Assembly (NCBI RefSeq): GCF_004379255.2
Contig: NC_056053.1
Coordinates: forward strand, 19,216,188-19,280,187
Origin: Salvia splendens
Lineage: Eukaryota; Streptophyta; Magnoliopsida; Lamiales; Lamiaceae
DNA: 64,000 nucleotides
Reading direction: 5' to 3'
A program made the position numbers and the translations under genes. The notes under the pieces were generated by a model, which had not been told where the DNA came from, ran no database searches, and saw only the letters and a program-made list of their open reading frames with translations. Below are positions 1 through 10,800 of the stretch, one piece after another. Position 1 is the first letter of the stretch; the number at the start of each line of letters is the position of its first letter.

Positions 1-222
1 ATTGATAGAGTAACGGTCAAATGAGTTGTACCACTATCAATAATTCACTAAATCTATTGTTCCGATTTTTGTCTTTTTATGAATTTTAACTATGTAATTA
101 ATGCCATTATTTATTATTATTATTATTATTATTATATTATTATTACTATTATTTTAGTAAATATAGAAGTCATAAATGCTAATAATTTAATTGTTTTGTA
201 TAATGCTCAAATAATATGATAC
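1..222. other. AT-rich flank with TTA/ATT microsatellite
   Basis: No gene is visible. A run of TTA/ATT trinucleotides lies at about 110-150 in otherwise AT-rich sequence. The stretch ends at the TTA target-site copy of the Harbinger element. Confidence 0.7.
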
Positions 223-483
223 TTAGAGCATCCACAACCGTGCCGCTGGCGGTACTATTCATGCCTGCTCTCTGGCAAGAGCACAACACCCACAATTGTG
301 CTCTTCCGCAAGGACGAGCACAATTAATTTAATATTCAATTAAACATAAACATTTCCATAATACTAAAATTCATTAAAAAATCACAATAAATATTACAAA
401 ATACAAATAAAATAAAAAAGACATAATTAAAATCCTAAAAATTAAAAATTACATAATTATTGGCTAATATTACCCGAGGAAGA

Positions 484-1494
484 CTACTCATCCGGCGGCA
501 ACAACCCCAATTGTTTTTGGAGACCCACTATCATGCCCTCGTGCGTTTGAGGTTGCGTGGGGGTCATAGTTGACCTATCGGCCATATTGAGTTGGGCCAA
601 AAGGGCCCACAACGAGTTGTTCGGGGGTGGAGGTGGAACATAGGGTGCGGGTTCGGGGGCGGGGGCCGATGGAGTCGCGGAGCGCCGGCGCTCGGCCGCC
701 GCCTTCTTCCTTCCTTCCGGTCGGCGTTGGGAACCGCTTGGTCCGGCGTCGGGGCTACCCAAGTTAGCTCCGGCGAGTTGGCTAGCCACTTCTTCGGAGC
801 CGGAGTCGGATAGGGATACCGACCTTGACCGTTTGGAGGAGCCGCTAGAGGAGGATGTTACGCCTCCCAGATACCTCGGGTGGAACCGCGTTTCCTGCCA
901 AACGTTGAGGTACTTGAACGACTTACCGTTCATGGATTGGTATGTGCTCAGCGCCGCAGTGATGATGTCGACCTCGCTCCGGCCACTCCCGGCATTCCGC
1001 GACTCCTGGAGAAAATAGCCATTGAACTTGCCAATTTCGTCGTTGGCTCGGCCGATGCAGTTGCCCACCATACTCTCGTTGCGCTCGATCGTTCCCGACG
1101 GCCGGTTTGCATTGTACCGGCGAGATACGCGCCACCAAAAGTGATCGCCCGATTGGTTCATGCCAACCGCCGCATCTTCGGAGATTTCGAAGTACGCCTT
1201 GAACAATTTATCCATCTCCGCCGGCGTGTACGGTGTGCGGACACCGCTGCCGCGAGTAGGAGCTTGCGGAGGTTGGGAGGGGGCGGTCGGCCTAGGCTCC
1301 GGTGTCCACCCGTATCGTCCTTCGGAGGCACCTTGGTCGTCGATTGGGTATGGACGGTAGCCACCCGGAATAGCCGAATCTTGGGTTTGAGGAGGGGCCG
1401 AATATTCCGTTTTCGGACTAGGAAACGGTTGTGAACCGAACCATTCGGGGTTCCAACCGTGGGAGCCCGTAGGGTTATCGCCTTGGCCGGACAT
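484..1494 (-). CDS. Harbinger ORF1-type Myb/SANT-like DNA-binding protein (336 aa)
   Basis: The intact 336-residue ORF belongs to the large plant family often misannotated as 'glutathione S-transferase T3-like'. In known PIF/Harbinger elements this protein works with the transposase in element-end binding and nuclear import. The N-terminal third is Pro/Gly/Ser-rich. A Myb/SANT-like trihelix segment follows at about residues 88-205, starting YTPAEMDKLFKAYFEISEDA and including the FWWRVSRRYN and KFNGYFLQ blocks. A Ser-rich, basic NAM-associated-like tail and a Pro-rich C-terminus complete it. The start codon at 1494 lies about 130 nt downstream of a TATA-like box. Its position inside TIRs with a TTA duplication supports a transposon rather than a host gene. 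Confidence 0.75.
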   Translation of the reverse strand: MSGQGDNPTGSHGWNPEWFGSQPFPSPKTEYSAPPQTQDSAIPGGYRPYPIDDQGASEGRYGWTPEPRPTAPSQPPQAPTRGSGVRTPYTPAEMDKLFKAYFEISEDAAVGMNQSGDHFWWRVSRRYNANRPSGTIERNESMVGNCIGRANDEIGKFNGYFLQESRNAGSGRSEVDIITAALSTYQSMNGKSFKYLNVWQETRFHPRYLGGVTSSSSGSSKRSRSVSLSDSGSEEVASQLAGANLGSPDAGPSGSQRRPEGRKKAAAERRRSATPSAPAPEPAPYVPPPPPNNSLWALLAQLNMADRSTMTPTQPQTHEGMIVGLQKQLGLLPPDE

Positions 1495-1624
1495 AGTGAT
1501 GTTGTATGGTATGAGAGAATGAAGATGAAAATGGATATGAGAGATTGAAGATGAGAATGGAGATGAGAGAATGATGATGAGAATTGTGTAGTTTGATGTG
1601 AATTTTTGGGAGTGAAATTGGGGG

Positions 1625-1633
1625 TATTTATAG
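1625..1633 (-). promoter_or_regulatory. TATA box of the Harbinger ORF
   Basis: On the reverse strand this reads CTATAAATA, about 130 nt upstream of the ATG at 1494, consistent with a core promoter and a short 5' UTR. Confidence 0.5.
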
Positions 1634-1836
1634 ATGAAAGTGTGTATTTTTGGGGTAAAAAAAATTAAAAAAAATTAAAAAGTGGGAAAAAACGGTTATA
1701 AACGGATATAATTTTTTTGGGAAGTGAAATTTTTTTTATCGGTTTTTTTAATTAAAAACTGATTTTTTTTAAAAAAAAATTATTTAAACCCAACGGCTAT
1801 GCCGTTGACGAATGGGGGCGCGCCACGTCAGCTGCT

Positions 1837-1882
1837 CGCTGGCACGGCGCTGCTCGATGCATCGAGCAGCGCCGTGCCAGCG
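1837..1882. repeat. 46-bp perfect GC-rich palindrome
   Basis: The arms pair without mismatch around a central ATGCAT (1857-1862), and pairing stops at 1836/1883. It lies in the subterminal region of the Harbinger element and could extrude as a cruciform or fold as a hairpin in RNA. Confidence 0.9.
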
Positions 1883-1977
1883 GCGCGGACGGCGGTGGCG
1901 AGCAGCGCCACCGTTGCGAATGCTCTTATTACTTTTTCTATTTAATTGTAGGAGTAGTACTTTTTTCAATTTTTATA

Positions 1978-2263
1978 ATCCTTTTGTCTCATAAAAATAT
2001 GAAATAGCACGATAATTAATGCATAAATTGTAAAGTAGGAGAGAGAATAAAAAACGATAATTAAAGTAGTGTTAGTGGACATTGAGACCAACATTATTAT
2101 TAGTGTTTATTAAGTTGTAATGATGGGTCATATTGATATTAGTTGTAAATAAATTGGTGTATATGAGTAATGAGTAAGGAGAACTTTCCTTAAATGGAAA
2201 TGCCATATTTTTATGGGATGGAAGAAAATTAAAAGTACATATATTTTTATGGGACGGAGGGAG
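1978..2263. mobile_element. Stowaway-like MITE, degenerate left end
   Basis: The right end, read on the reverse strand, is CTCCCTCCGTCCCATAAAAA, the plant Stowaway terminus. The left end is a diverged copy sharing CATAAAAATATG. TA dinucleotides flank both ends (1976-1977 and 2264-2265). Confidence 0.65.
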
Positions 2264-2340
2264 TATTTGATTTTTATATTTTTATGGTAATTTGTGTGAT
2301 ACCATGTATAGCTGCAATCTCATCTTTTTAATATTTCATC

Positions 2341-2550
2341 GGTTTTCCAAAAATAGATATTCTTTTTTTTATCTATCACATAAAAGTAGAAACTATCCAT
2401 TTTAAGAAATAGAGCCTACAATCCAATAACATTAATTCCGTTACTTTTTTTCTTCTCTCTTGCTTTACACATTTTTTCTCTTCATCTCTCTTACTTTCTC
2501 AATTTTGCATTAAAAGTTATGTCATTTCGGTTCTATTTTTAGGAAACAAA
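2341..2550. repeat. Possible MITE with short inverted ends
   Basis: The left sequence TTTCCAAAAATAGA mirrors TCTATTTTTAGGAAA on the right, with AT-rich, pyrimidine-rich sequence between. No clear target duplication was seen, so the assignment is weak. The rest of 2264-2832 shows nothing recognisable. Confidence 0.3.
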
Positions 2551-2832
2551 GAGAATAAGAATTTGTGTAAAACTATGCATAACTATAATCACATTCTAAA
2601 TACATAACTAGAGACCAAAACACGGAGTGATGGACTAAGACGTCATTATAGTGAAGGGTTTGGAGGCTAGTTCACTAGAAGGGCGTTATAATTCACTATA
2701 ATTGTACTTTAGTTCACTATAAAATCGTTTTAATTCATAACACGAATTTGAGAACAAGCAGTGAACTAATACGTTATTATAGTAAATTTCGTGGTTTGAA
2801 AATCCGTTCAATCTCATCATTCCACTTTAGTA

Positions 2833-3045
2833 CTCCCTCCGTCTCATTCAAGACGACCACCTTTCCTTTTTTATTTGTCCCAATCAAGATGGACACTTTC
2901 CAATTTTGGAAATAACCCCCTCTTTCCTCTCTCCTCATTAAAATATTGAACTACATTTTTCCTCTCTACTTTATTCCACCTAACAACACTTCCTAAAATC
3001 TCATGTCACTCAAGAATGTGGTCATCTTGAGTGGGACGGAGGGAG
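2833..3045. mobile_element. Stowaway-like MITE
   Basis: The ends are CTCCCTCCGTCTCATTCAAG and its inverted counterpart CTTGAGTGGGACGGAGGGAG. TA duplications lie at 2831-2832 and 3046-3047. Length is 213 bp, with no coding capacity. Confidence 0.85.
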
Positions 3046-3054
3046 TATAATTTA

Positions 3055-4046
3055 GAGTAAAGGCCAAAATTGGTCCTAAACATATAGTCAGAATACGAAC
3101 TTGGTAAAAAACATTCATTTTTTGAAAATCGGGTCCAAAACATTTGAAATCGTTATCGAAGTGGTCCTAAACATTTGAAATTGTTGCCGAAGTGGTTCTT
3201 TTCCGTAAAAAACTAACGGTCAACGCCTAATTAATGATTTTTTAACTTAATTAATATACTAATGCTTAATTAATTAAATAAAATTAAATATAAAATTAAT
3301 AAAATGCTAAAAAATTTCAAAGTGGACTATTTCTCCCTCTTTTTCCTTTTCTTCCATCTTTCCTTCGTTCTTCCTAAATCGGAATCTCTCTCTTCTTCTT
3401 TCTGGCGCTCAACGTCGTCGCGTCTTTCTCTCTCTGCTCGCTCCTCCACAAATCGTCGTCATCGTGTGTTTCTCCGCGTTGCTACTGTCCGATATCAAAA
3501 TCGTCGCCTTCCACCATTGTTGTCGCCATCAACCCTCATTTCTTTCGGTCCTCCTCATCTCTCTCTCAATTTTCTTTCTCGGCGGTCCGGCATTGTTATC
3601 TCCGACGGCGCGGTCGATGTTACCGGAAGATGGTTCGCTTCCGTCACCTCTGCCTGCTCGTTGTAGTCGAGAGAAAGACGCGACGACGTTGAGCGCCAAA
3701 GAGAAGAAGAGAGAGATTCCGATTTAGGAAGAACGAATGAGAGATGGAAGAGAAGGAAAAAGAGGGAGAAATTGTCGATTTTGAAATTTCTTAGCATTTT
3801 ATTAATTCTATATTTAATTTTGTTTAATTAATTGTGCATTAATATATTAATTAAGTTAAAAAATCATTAATTAGGCGTTGACCGTTAGTTTTTGACGGAA
3901 AATGACCACTTCGACAACGATTTCAAATGTTTAGGACCACTTCGATAACGATTTCAAATGTTTTGGACGCGATTTTCAAAAAGTGAATGTTTTTTACCAA
4001 AATCGTATTCTAGCTATATGTTTATGACCAATTTTGACCTTTACTC
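3055..4046. mobile_element. Mutator-like element with ~380-bp terminal inverted repeats
   Basis: The outer ~380 bp on each side (about 3055-3432 and 3669-4046) are long inverted copies beginning GAGTAAAGGCCAAAATTGG and GAGTAAAGGTCAAAATTGG. The flanks TATAATTTA (3046-3054) and TATGATTTA (4047-4055) look like a 9-bp target duplication with one mismatch. That length and the long TIRs fit Mutator-like elements. Only ~235 bp of GC-richer central sequence remains and no transposase is present. ORFs at 3304-3666 and 3555-3797 are the same TIR sequence read from the two ends. The 20789-22206 element belongs to the same family. Confidence 0.75.
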
Positions 4047-4122
4047 TATGATTTAATAACTGAAATTTGATCTCTATTTATACATTAAAAAATGTGGTTA
4101 TGCATTGATCATAGTCCTAATG

Positions 4123-5665
4123 TGTAACACCCCGACTTTTTCTACCATTTTTATTTGTTCTCGTAGTGACATCGTTTGTGCATCTGAAAATTTTTTGCCT
4201 TTATTTATTTGTCGAGAGAAGTATTTCACTTTTTGGGCCAAACAATTATTCTTTTACTATCAATTAGGAACCCGCTTGTTATGAGCCCAAAACTTTTTAA
4301 TTCTCCATTCTTTGAGCCCAAAATTAGTCCTCTTAATTTAAATCCAAAGATATCTACCACTCTTCAATTTTAAATCCACGGTAGTTATCTCAAATCTCTC
4401 CACCACCCTGAAAAAGAGGAATATAATTAGTCAAATCCTTTCCCATGGAGATATATTCTCAATTTTTTTAATTCCCCATATCCAAACGTGTAACCCATAT
4501 ATATATCTCAACTATTCCATATATATACACCCAAACCGTGTATGTGTAGAAAGGGTAGGGAATAGGATGAATAGTTATTTGTTTAATAGTTATTTGTTTA
4601 TTTCTTTAACTTTTAGTTTGACTAAGTGTATGTGTATTAAATATTTTGCGAAGTTGAGGTCGGGCCGAGTTTTTAAAATATGAGAATCTAGAAACCTTTC
4701 TAAGAGGAGATGAGGAATAATACGAGCACACACGTAGGATGCATGCATTCTAATTAGATGTTTTCTTGAGTTTGATGAGTTTATTATTTTATTTCAAAAG
4801 GGTTTTCTTTCTCAAGCAAGTAAGGCGAAGTGAGAGTTTTCAAGTTAAGAATATTAAGAGAACAAGGTGGGTTTTCTTTTTAAATAAGGGCAATGCCCTA
4901 AGTATATTTTTATGTGAAAATAAAATGAATATTTGTCATGTCGTGTTTTGTTTTATCTATGGAACCTATCTGATGTGGCTTTTGCCATCAATGGATAATC
5001 GAATTCGGGTCTGTCTAGGGAGTGAGTCCCTATTCAGGCTAGTGTACACCTATGGAGATCGTGAGCCGTCTTTTGGGTCGGCCGGTCTAGTGACTTGGAA
5101 TGTGGCCACATTTCTTGTCATCAATGGATCAGATATGGGAGATAGCTATGGGAAAATGGTTGATCAACCGAATTTTACGATGGAAATGATTTTAGTGTCT
5201 TGGGCGATTTCTAAAGTTAAAACCCCAAGGTCCACTCAATGGTGGCATGATAAATATCTTTTTATAAAATGTTTTCGGCATGAGTCCACTGAGTGCATCA
5301 AGTACTCAGCCCTGCATTTCTTTTTAAAAATGTGCAGGTTGAGCGTGACGAGTGCGGTGGGTGTTGAGCAAGACCGTTGAAGAAATTTAAGTGTGTAGAA
5401 TGTGTCATGTCTTCACACGTGGCATATTCCTTCTCTCAAATGCTTCCGCTGAGTAGTTGTCCTTCTTTTGAGTTCTTGTATCGCTGAAATATTATTCATT
5501 TTTTAGTTGTTGATTGTTGAGATACTCTGATTTTATTCAAGCTTTTCCCATTTGTTTCGAGCTTTGGTCGAGTTGTGTTGTTTTCCCCTTTCTTCCCCGC
5601 TTCTTTAATCCTCCCCTAGTCGCGATCAACCGTGTTTTCTATCCTTAGAAAATGTGGGCGTGACA
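4123..5665 (+). mobile_element. Solo LTR of a Tekay/Del-related Ty3/gypsy element
   Basis: The 1,543-bp unit starts TGTAACACCCCGAC and ends GTGGGCGTGACA. Perfect 5-bp duplications TAATG lie at 4118-4122 and 5666-5670. No internal region or second LTR is present, so it is a solo LTR left by LTR-LTR recombination. Its second half resembles the LTRs of the 26584-38821 element (shared ATCGAATTCGGGTC, GGAATGTGGCCACATT and TGCATCAAGTACTCAGCCCT). The 204-codon frame at 4766-5380 lies inside the LTR and is not considered a gene. Confidence 0.88.
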
Positions 5666-5869
5666 TAATGCATATAGAATGGAAAGACATAATACCATGC
5701 AAACATATTTGAAATTATTTCAAGTATTGTAGTAATTAAATATTGCATTTAGTTTCAATTTTCTTTTTCATAAATTTTATAGTTTAATTAAAGCGAGTAT
5801 ATATAATTTGTAGTGTAAATGGTACGATGGATGTATCGTAAATATTGCATTAATTTCTCACTGTGATTT

Positions 5870-5932
5870 AACATGGGGCATAGAGACCATTACACTACAA
5901 GTTACTATTTAACATGGGGCATAGAGACCATT
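5870..5932. repeat. Direct duplication of a ~25-bp motif
   Basis: The motif AACATGGGGCATAGAGACCA occurs twice within ~60 bp, just left of a Stowaway MITE. The surrounding 5671-5936 is AT-rich and shows no gene. Confidence 0.6.
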
Positions 5933-5936
5933 GCTA

Positions 5937-6194
5937 CTCCCTTCTCCCGTCCGCTTAAAATGACACGTTTTCTTTTTTAATTTGTCACAACAAAGATGAC
6001 ACATTTCATTTTTTAAAAACTTTTTCTCTCTAATTAATCACCAAACCACTTTTTTCTAACTCATTTTAAAATATTTATCTCTCTATTTTAATATTTACAC
6101 CCATATTTTCTCTCTTCAATTAAGCACTCAAAACAATAACTCTTAAAAACTCGTGCCGGTCAAAAAATGTGTCATCTTAGCTGGACGGAGGGAG
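5937..6194. mobile_element. Stowaway-like MITE
   Basis: The left end CTCCCTTCTCCCGTCC and the right end GGACGGAGGGAG are inverted, with subterminal AAAATGACACGTTTT matching AAAAAATGTGTCATCTT. TA duplications lie at 5935-5936 and 6195-6196. Length is 258 bp. Confidence 0.82.
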
Positions 6195-6329
6195 TAGTAA
6201 TTATGTGCTAGAAAATTAAAGCGACCATTTACACTACCAGTTACATGTAAAGTACAATTAACTAGTATGAAAAAGCCTTTCGGCGACTACCACTTACGAA
6301 CGATGGATGTATCACTGGTTTCGCAGCAC

Positions 6330-7016
6330 ATGAGGATTCGAGACGGCGGCATCCTCCCTCTCTCTTTCTTTTGCGAAGGATTTCCTCTCTTGAGTTAACT
6401 ATACTTGAATTGAGAATGAGAGAAATAAACTTTTTAGAGAAAAATTGAGTGTGAGGGAGTTTCTATAGTGTAAAAAAATTTATGTGATAAATGATGTATT
6501 TATAGATGAGTAAATGATAATTGGATGATTAAAAAAAATTGATAAAAACGAAAATAGTTGGAGAGGTGGAAATTTTTTACTCTCTCCGTTCCACAAGAGT
6601 ATGCGCTTTTTTTCCTTTTAGTATATCCCACACTAATATATTATTTCTAATCTTGAAAAGTCTTTTCTCCAGATGGGTTGAAGTCAAAACTCTAATAACA
6701 ATACTTTAACTACTTTTTCTTTATATCTCTATGTTACTTTATCAATTGTACATTAAAAACCGTGCTCAACCAATAATGCATACTCTTGTGGGATGGAGGA
6801 AGTGTTAATTTTTTTTTATAAATAAATTAAAAGATCAAAATACGACACTCATTCGCAGGCCGACATGCCGATGAGTGGACGTCACCATCCACACCACAGC
6901 ACGCCACACTGGCTTACGAGTATCTCCAAGAGCCGATCACCTGCAATGCGAGCTCGCCGCTGGTTTGTCTTGATGAGACGAACCCGAGCTACAGTCGAAC
7001 CGCATTGCGGATGCCC
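6330..7016 (-). mobile_element. Remnant of a second PIF/Harbinger-type element
   Basis: The right edge, read in reverse, is GAGGGCATCCGCAATGCGG, a Harbinger-like terminus followed by GC-rich subterminal sequence as in the element at 226-1925. Sequence at 6400-6560 resembles the promoter/leader of that element, including an ATTTATAGATGAG block. The left terminus and coding region could not be defined, so this is a truncated copy. A Stowaway MITE (6580-6802) is nested in it. Confidence 0.45.
6580..6802. mobile_element. Stowaway-like MITE
   Basis: Inverted ends CTCTCTCCGTTCCACAAGAG and CTCTTGTGGGATGGAGGAAG span 223 bp. The left TA duplication is intact (6578-6579); the right copy has changed to TG. 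Confidence 0.75.
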
Positions 7017-7867
7017 TCACTTTCACCTTTCAAATTAATTTGAAAAAAAAATGAAATATGCCGGTTTTGAAACCTAACTGGCTTGAAAAAAAATGAAACC
7101 TTTCATAATCAGCTCGGATGAACCAAAATATGCGTTTATAGTTTAACCGCCAGCCGACGGTTCCTATTTTAAACCGGATTTGAGCGGAGACGGTTTGAAC
7201 CGAACACACCAGACTGCATCTGAGAAAGTGAGAATGCAGATCGTACGACATTTACCAAAATACCCTCCCATGAACAATTACAAAGCTTGAAAGCCGGTTT
7301 ATGCGACGGCGGCAGCTTGTGAAGTGAGGGGGGCGAATGGAATTGTGATTCGCGACAACAGAGCCCCCATTTCCAGCTCTGATTCATTACCTTGATCGTA
7401 GATATATACTATTTCTCTTCACAATTAGAATCGGATTTGGCGGATCTGCTGAATTACTGTACGATCTCAATATTACTCGTGTAAATTATGGTTTTACTAG
7501 TGGCGAGCTATGTTTCGATGGATTGATCTTTACTTACTTCTGTGATGATTTAGCTGGTTTCACTTGTGGCATTTCTCTCTATATTAGCTGTAAATTATGG
7601 CTTTGTTGGTTTTCTCTCCATATAAGATCGTATTATCTAAACCTTTTTTTTCGAATGAGTATACCAGAAAGTGTTGTCGGAACTGTTTTGGGTGGATGGA
7701 TATCTTCAATCAAATATGATGCCAGTGCAGTCTATTGATGAATTATACTGTGTGCTTGTAATTGATTTAATTTATTGCCATATTGTTCAGCTTTTTGTGG
7801 AGCAGCTATCATTTAGAGTTACATCTGAAGATGAAGAAAGAATAAGGTCTTAGCTGAATTTGCAACC
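7017..7867 (+). promoter_or_regulatory. Upstream region and 5' UTR of the GRIP gene
   Basis: No coding gene is supported here. The region lies between the Harbinger remnant and the GRIP start codon. It should contain the GRIP promoter and leader, and probably a leader intron, because pyrimidine-rich acceptor-like sequence ends in TTCAG near 7790. The transcription start cannot be fixed from sequence alone. Confidence 0.4.
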
Positions 7868-10800
7868 ATGTCGCAAGAAGAAGGTGAGAGCGGTGGGGTG
7901 CCGGAAAATCATGCGCCGGATGTTGCAGAACACGAAACTAAGGAGCAACTGGATAGTGCCGTCGACAGCAATCTCGTGAATGAGAATGGATACCATGACC
8001 AACTTGTACAGATGGTTCAACATGAATATATGATGTCTCAGGATGAGGATTTAAAGACCCTTGGATCTGATCAGCCCGAGCCACCAAAAGTGCAGGAAGG
8101 CGACTCACAGGCTGAGAATGATGATTCTGTTCAGTCTGATCCACAAGAAGTACAGGAACGGAATGATGATTCCGTCCAGCCTGACCCGCAAGAAGTACAC
8201 GAGTGTGACTCTACAGCTGGGAATGATGATTCTGATCCGCCTGTCCTAGAGCGCAGCTTACAGGCTGGGGATAATGATTCTGATCAACCTGACTCAAAAG
8301 ATGTAGGGGACCGTCACTCGGGGCCTGGGGATGATCTCAGAGATCTTAGTGGAGAAATTGAGTCACTGAAGAGAGAACTCCTTGAAGAAAGGCAGACACG
8401 ATATGCTGCCGAGGAGGCTATGAAGCATCTAAGAGCTGCACACTTGGAGGCAGATACGAGAGCACAAGAGCTTGCTGCTAAATTTGATGAAGGTTTATAT
8501 ATTGTTAGTTTCAATACGATCTTTAGCCAAGTTATCTGAAACCTGATATTATCTTTTTGTCGGCACCTATGCATAGAGTTTGTTCTTCTATACTTGGATT
8601 TTTTTTATACTTTTGTCATGTCGACTTAAACAAATTTTATGTTTTATTACTATGCCATAGCTCAAAAGAAGATGGATCAAGAAATCAAGGAGCGAGATGA
8701 GAAGTATTCCGAACTTGACACTAAGTTCAACAGGCTTCACAAAAGAGCCAAACAACGTATTCAGGACGTGCAAAAGGTACACGACTGAATTTCTGTTCAA
8801 CTCTTCTTTACCTGTCTGCCGTGATTCATTTTCAGTGTCATTCTCTCTTTAGGTCAGATTGATTGGAGACATCATAACTATTGTATCTTTACTGACTGCC
8901 AACCTGAAAGCATTATTATCTCATTTTTCTTAAGTGTTACTCCTGAACAAAAGGACTGATGGCACATCTCCGAAATAGTCATAGAGTAGCTTGAGGTCAT
9001 TTTCCATTGCAGAGTTTAGAACAGTGCGCAAATATGGTTATAAATAACTGGCTTGAGAACATTTCGCCCTGGTTCCCCCACCCTTACTCTCCACTAGGCT
9101 CTATTGTACTCACTTCTCAATCAACAGCCACAATTTCACTGCTAACATTTACAAGTTAAAAAGTAACTCTTGAATCTTTTTATTATGAATCGCATAGCAA
9201 TGTATTCGTTTCGTAATAAATTATCAACTTACAAACGAACTCTCATTTTCGTTTCTGGAATTAAACATTCCCCTGTCCACAACTCAATTTGGACGTTCAA
9301 CATGTTGAGGGTAAGTTACAAATGTTTCTGAAGTTCGCTCATTCCTAGCTGATCACAAGTCAGCCATATTGATCACAAGGTGTTGGAGTTAGGTCATATT
9401 CGCATGGTGTGTTACCAAATATCCAACTCACAGTTCATCATCCCTGCCCACCACATTCCAACTCGCTCGAAGAGGAGTGTCGCTGTTCGGAGCTCCCAAA
9501 TAAATTGAGCTTTAGATTCTCTGTTGTTCCTGTCCAAGTGTTCGATGTTCCAAGTTCTAATTTCCATTGTCCTCCAACTGTTCCGAGGAAAGGTTCACAT
9601 ACAAGGTGTTTGTTTAAATTCCAACCTGCATAGTTGGGTGTTTTGCTCTCGGAGTCAGCCTCCTTGCGCGTCCGACGTGCCGAAAATGGATCCTTGGGAT
9701 GTGCTCCCCATCGCCCAACTAAGACCATATCATGTTATATGCTGCGAATTTTCCTCCATGGTTAACATTTTCTGTTAATATGGATTTTCTCATGGCATCT
9801 CTTATTGTTTCATTGTGAGAGTCATCCAGAATATTTTCCTATATATTAGATCAAAGAACTCTCTGATAGTGATAGTGTTGGCAAAGCATCTTTGATAGGG
9901 GAGAACCTTAAAATTATATGTTGTTGGATGTAAGATGACAGGCTGGTTCTGTGGTTGGTGTAAAATGTAAATGAAGCTGTCTGGTGGGCAAGTAATTGAC
10001 TTGAGTGATATTTTTGTGAACTGTTTCTACTGTTTTAAGGAAGGATATCTGCTCCCTGTTATGCTGCAATTGCATGTTATTTCCTGTGGTTGATTTTGTA
10101 CAAAACCGATTACGCAAGTCAAAGAAGAAATGTAGAACCACTGATGATGTTTGTTGTGTGAGTCAGTGAGTGTTTTTGCTCAATTTTCTAGTTAATCAAA
10201 TAAGCTAAGTGTACCCCAATGTCTATATGTTCCTATAACCGTTTGAAATAAGAGTATGTATTTAGCTGACAAGCATATTTCCATGCTTGCTAAAATGGTT
10301 TTCACTTTTATGGTTGCAATTGATTATTGATAACCGGGTTGTGCTCTCAGGAAAAAGATGACCTTGAGGTCCAGTTCCGTGAAGTTAGGGAGAAAGCTGA
10401 TATGGCGTCTTCCCAGTTGTCATCAATGAAGCAGGAGTTGGAGCGGAAACAGCAACATGCTAATGAAGCACTGAAAGCAATGGATGGGGAGAGGCAGCAA
10501 TTGCGAAGTGCAAACAACAAGTATGGTCTCCATGTGTTAGGATTTCTTTTTGCATAACAAATCCTCTACTGCTATCTTCAAATGATCACTCATTATAATT
10601 CAAGAACATGATATGCTACTTTTAGTAATGGTTGCAATTCCAAACTTGGATCTAATTCACGCCAAAGCTTTTTACTTTTGCCAGTCGCACTATGCTTTTC
10701 TGCACATAGCAAGAAGTGTGTACTTTTACATGGAATGGCGGAAATATGATATCCCTCTACTAGAAATATCACCCTTACTATGGGATCTAAAGGCTATTTC

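Larger units (their letters stand above)
226..1925 (-). mobile_element. PIF/Harbinger-type DNA transposon carrying only the Myb-like ORF
   Basis: The ends form imperfect terminal inverted repeats: GAGCATCCACAACCGTG on the left and, on the reverse strand, GAGCATTCGCAACGGTG on the right. Identical TTA trinucleotides flank both ends (223-225 and 1926-1928), the 3-bp target duplication expected of PIF/Harbinger elements. The 1.7-kb element carries one ORF (484-1494, -) and no transposase, so it is probably mobilised in trans. Its right subterminal region is GC-rich and contains a long perfect palindrome. Confidence 0.85.

Noticed and set aside
1..2. Blank entry among the findings (title empty, interest 0)
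   Set aside because: It carries no claim and should be ignored.
3304..3797. Opposed ORFs with similar products (FSLFF..FHLSFVLPKSESLSSS) as a gene pair
   Set aside because: Both are translations of the same terminal inverted repeat read from the two ends of the Mutator-like element.
4766..5380. 204-codon + strand frame as a gene
   Set aside because: It lies wholly inside the solo LTR, has no recognisable domain, and matches LTR sequence that recurs near 28.9-29.3 kb without the frame.
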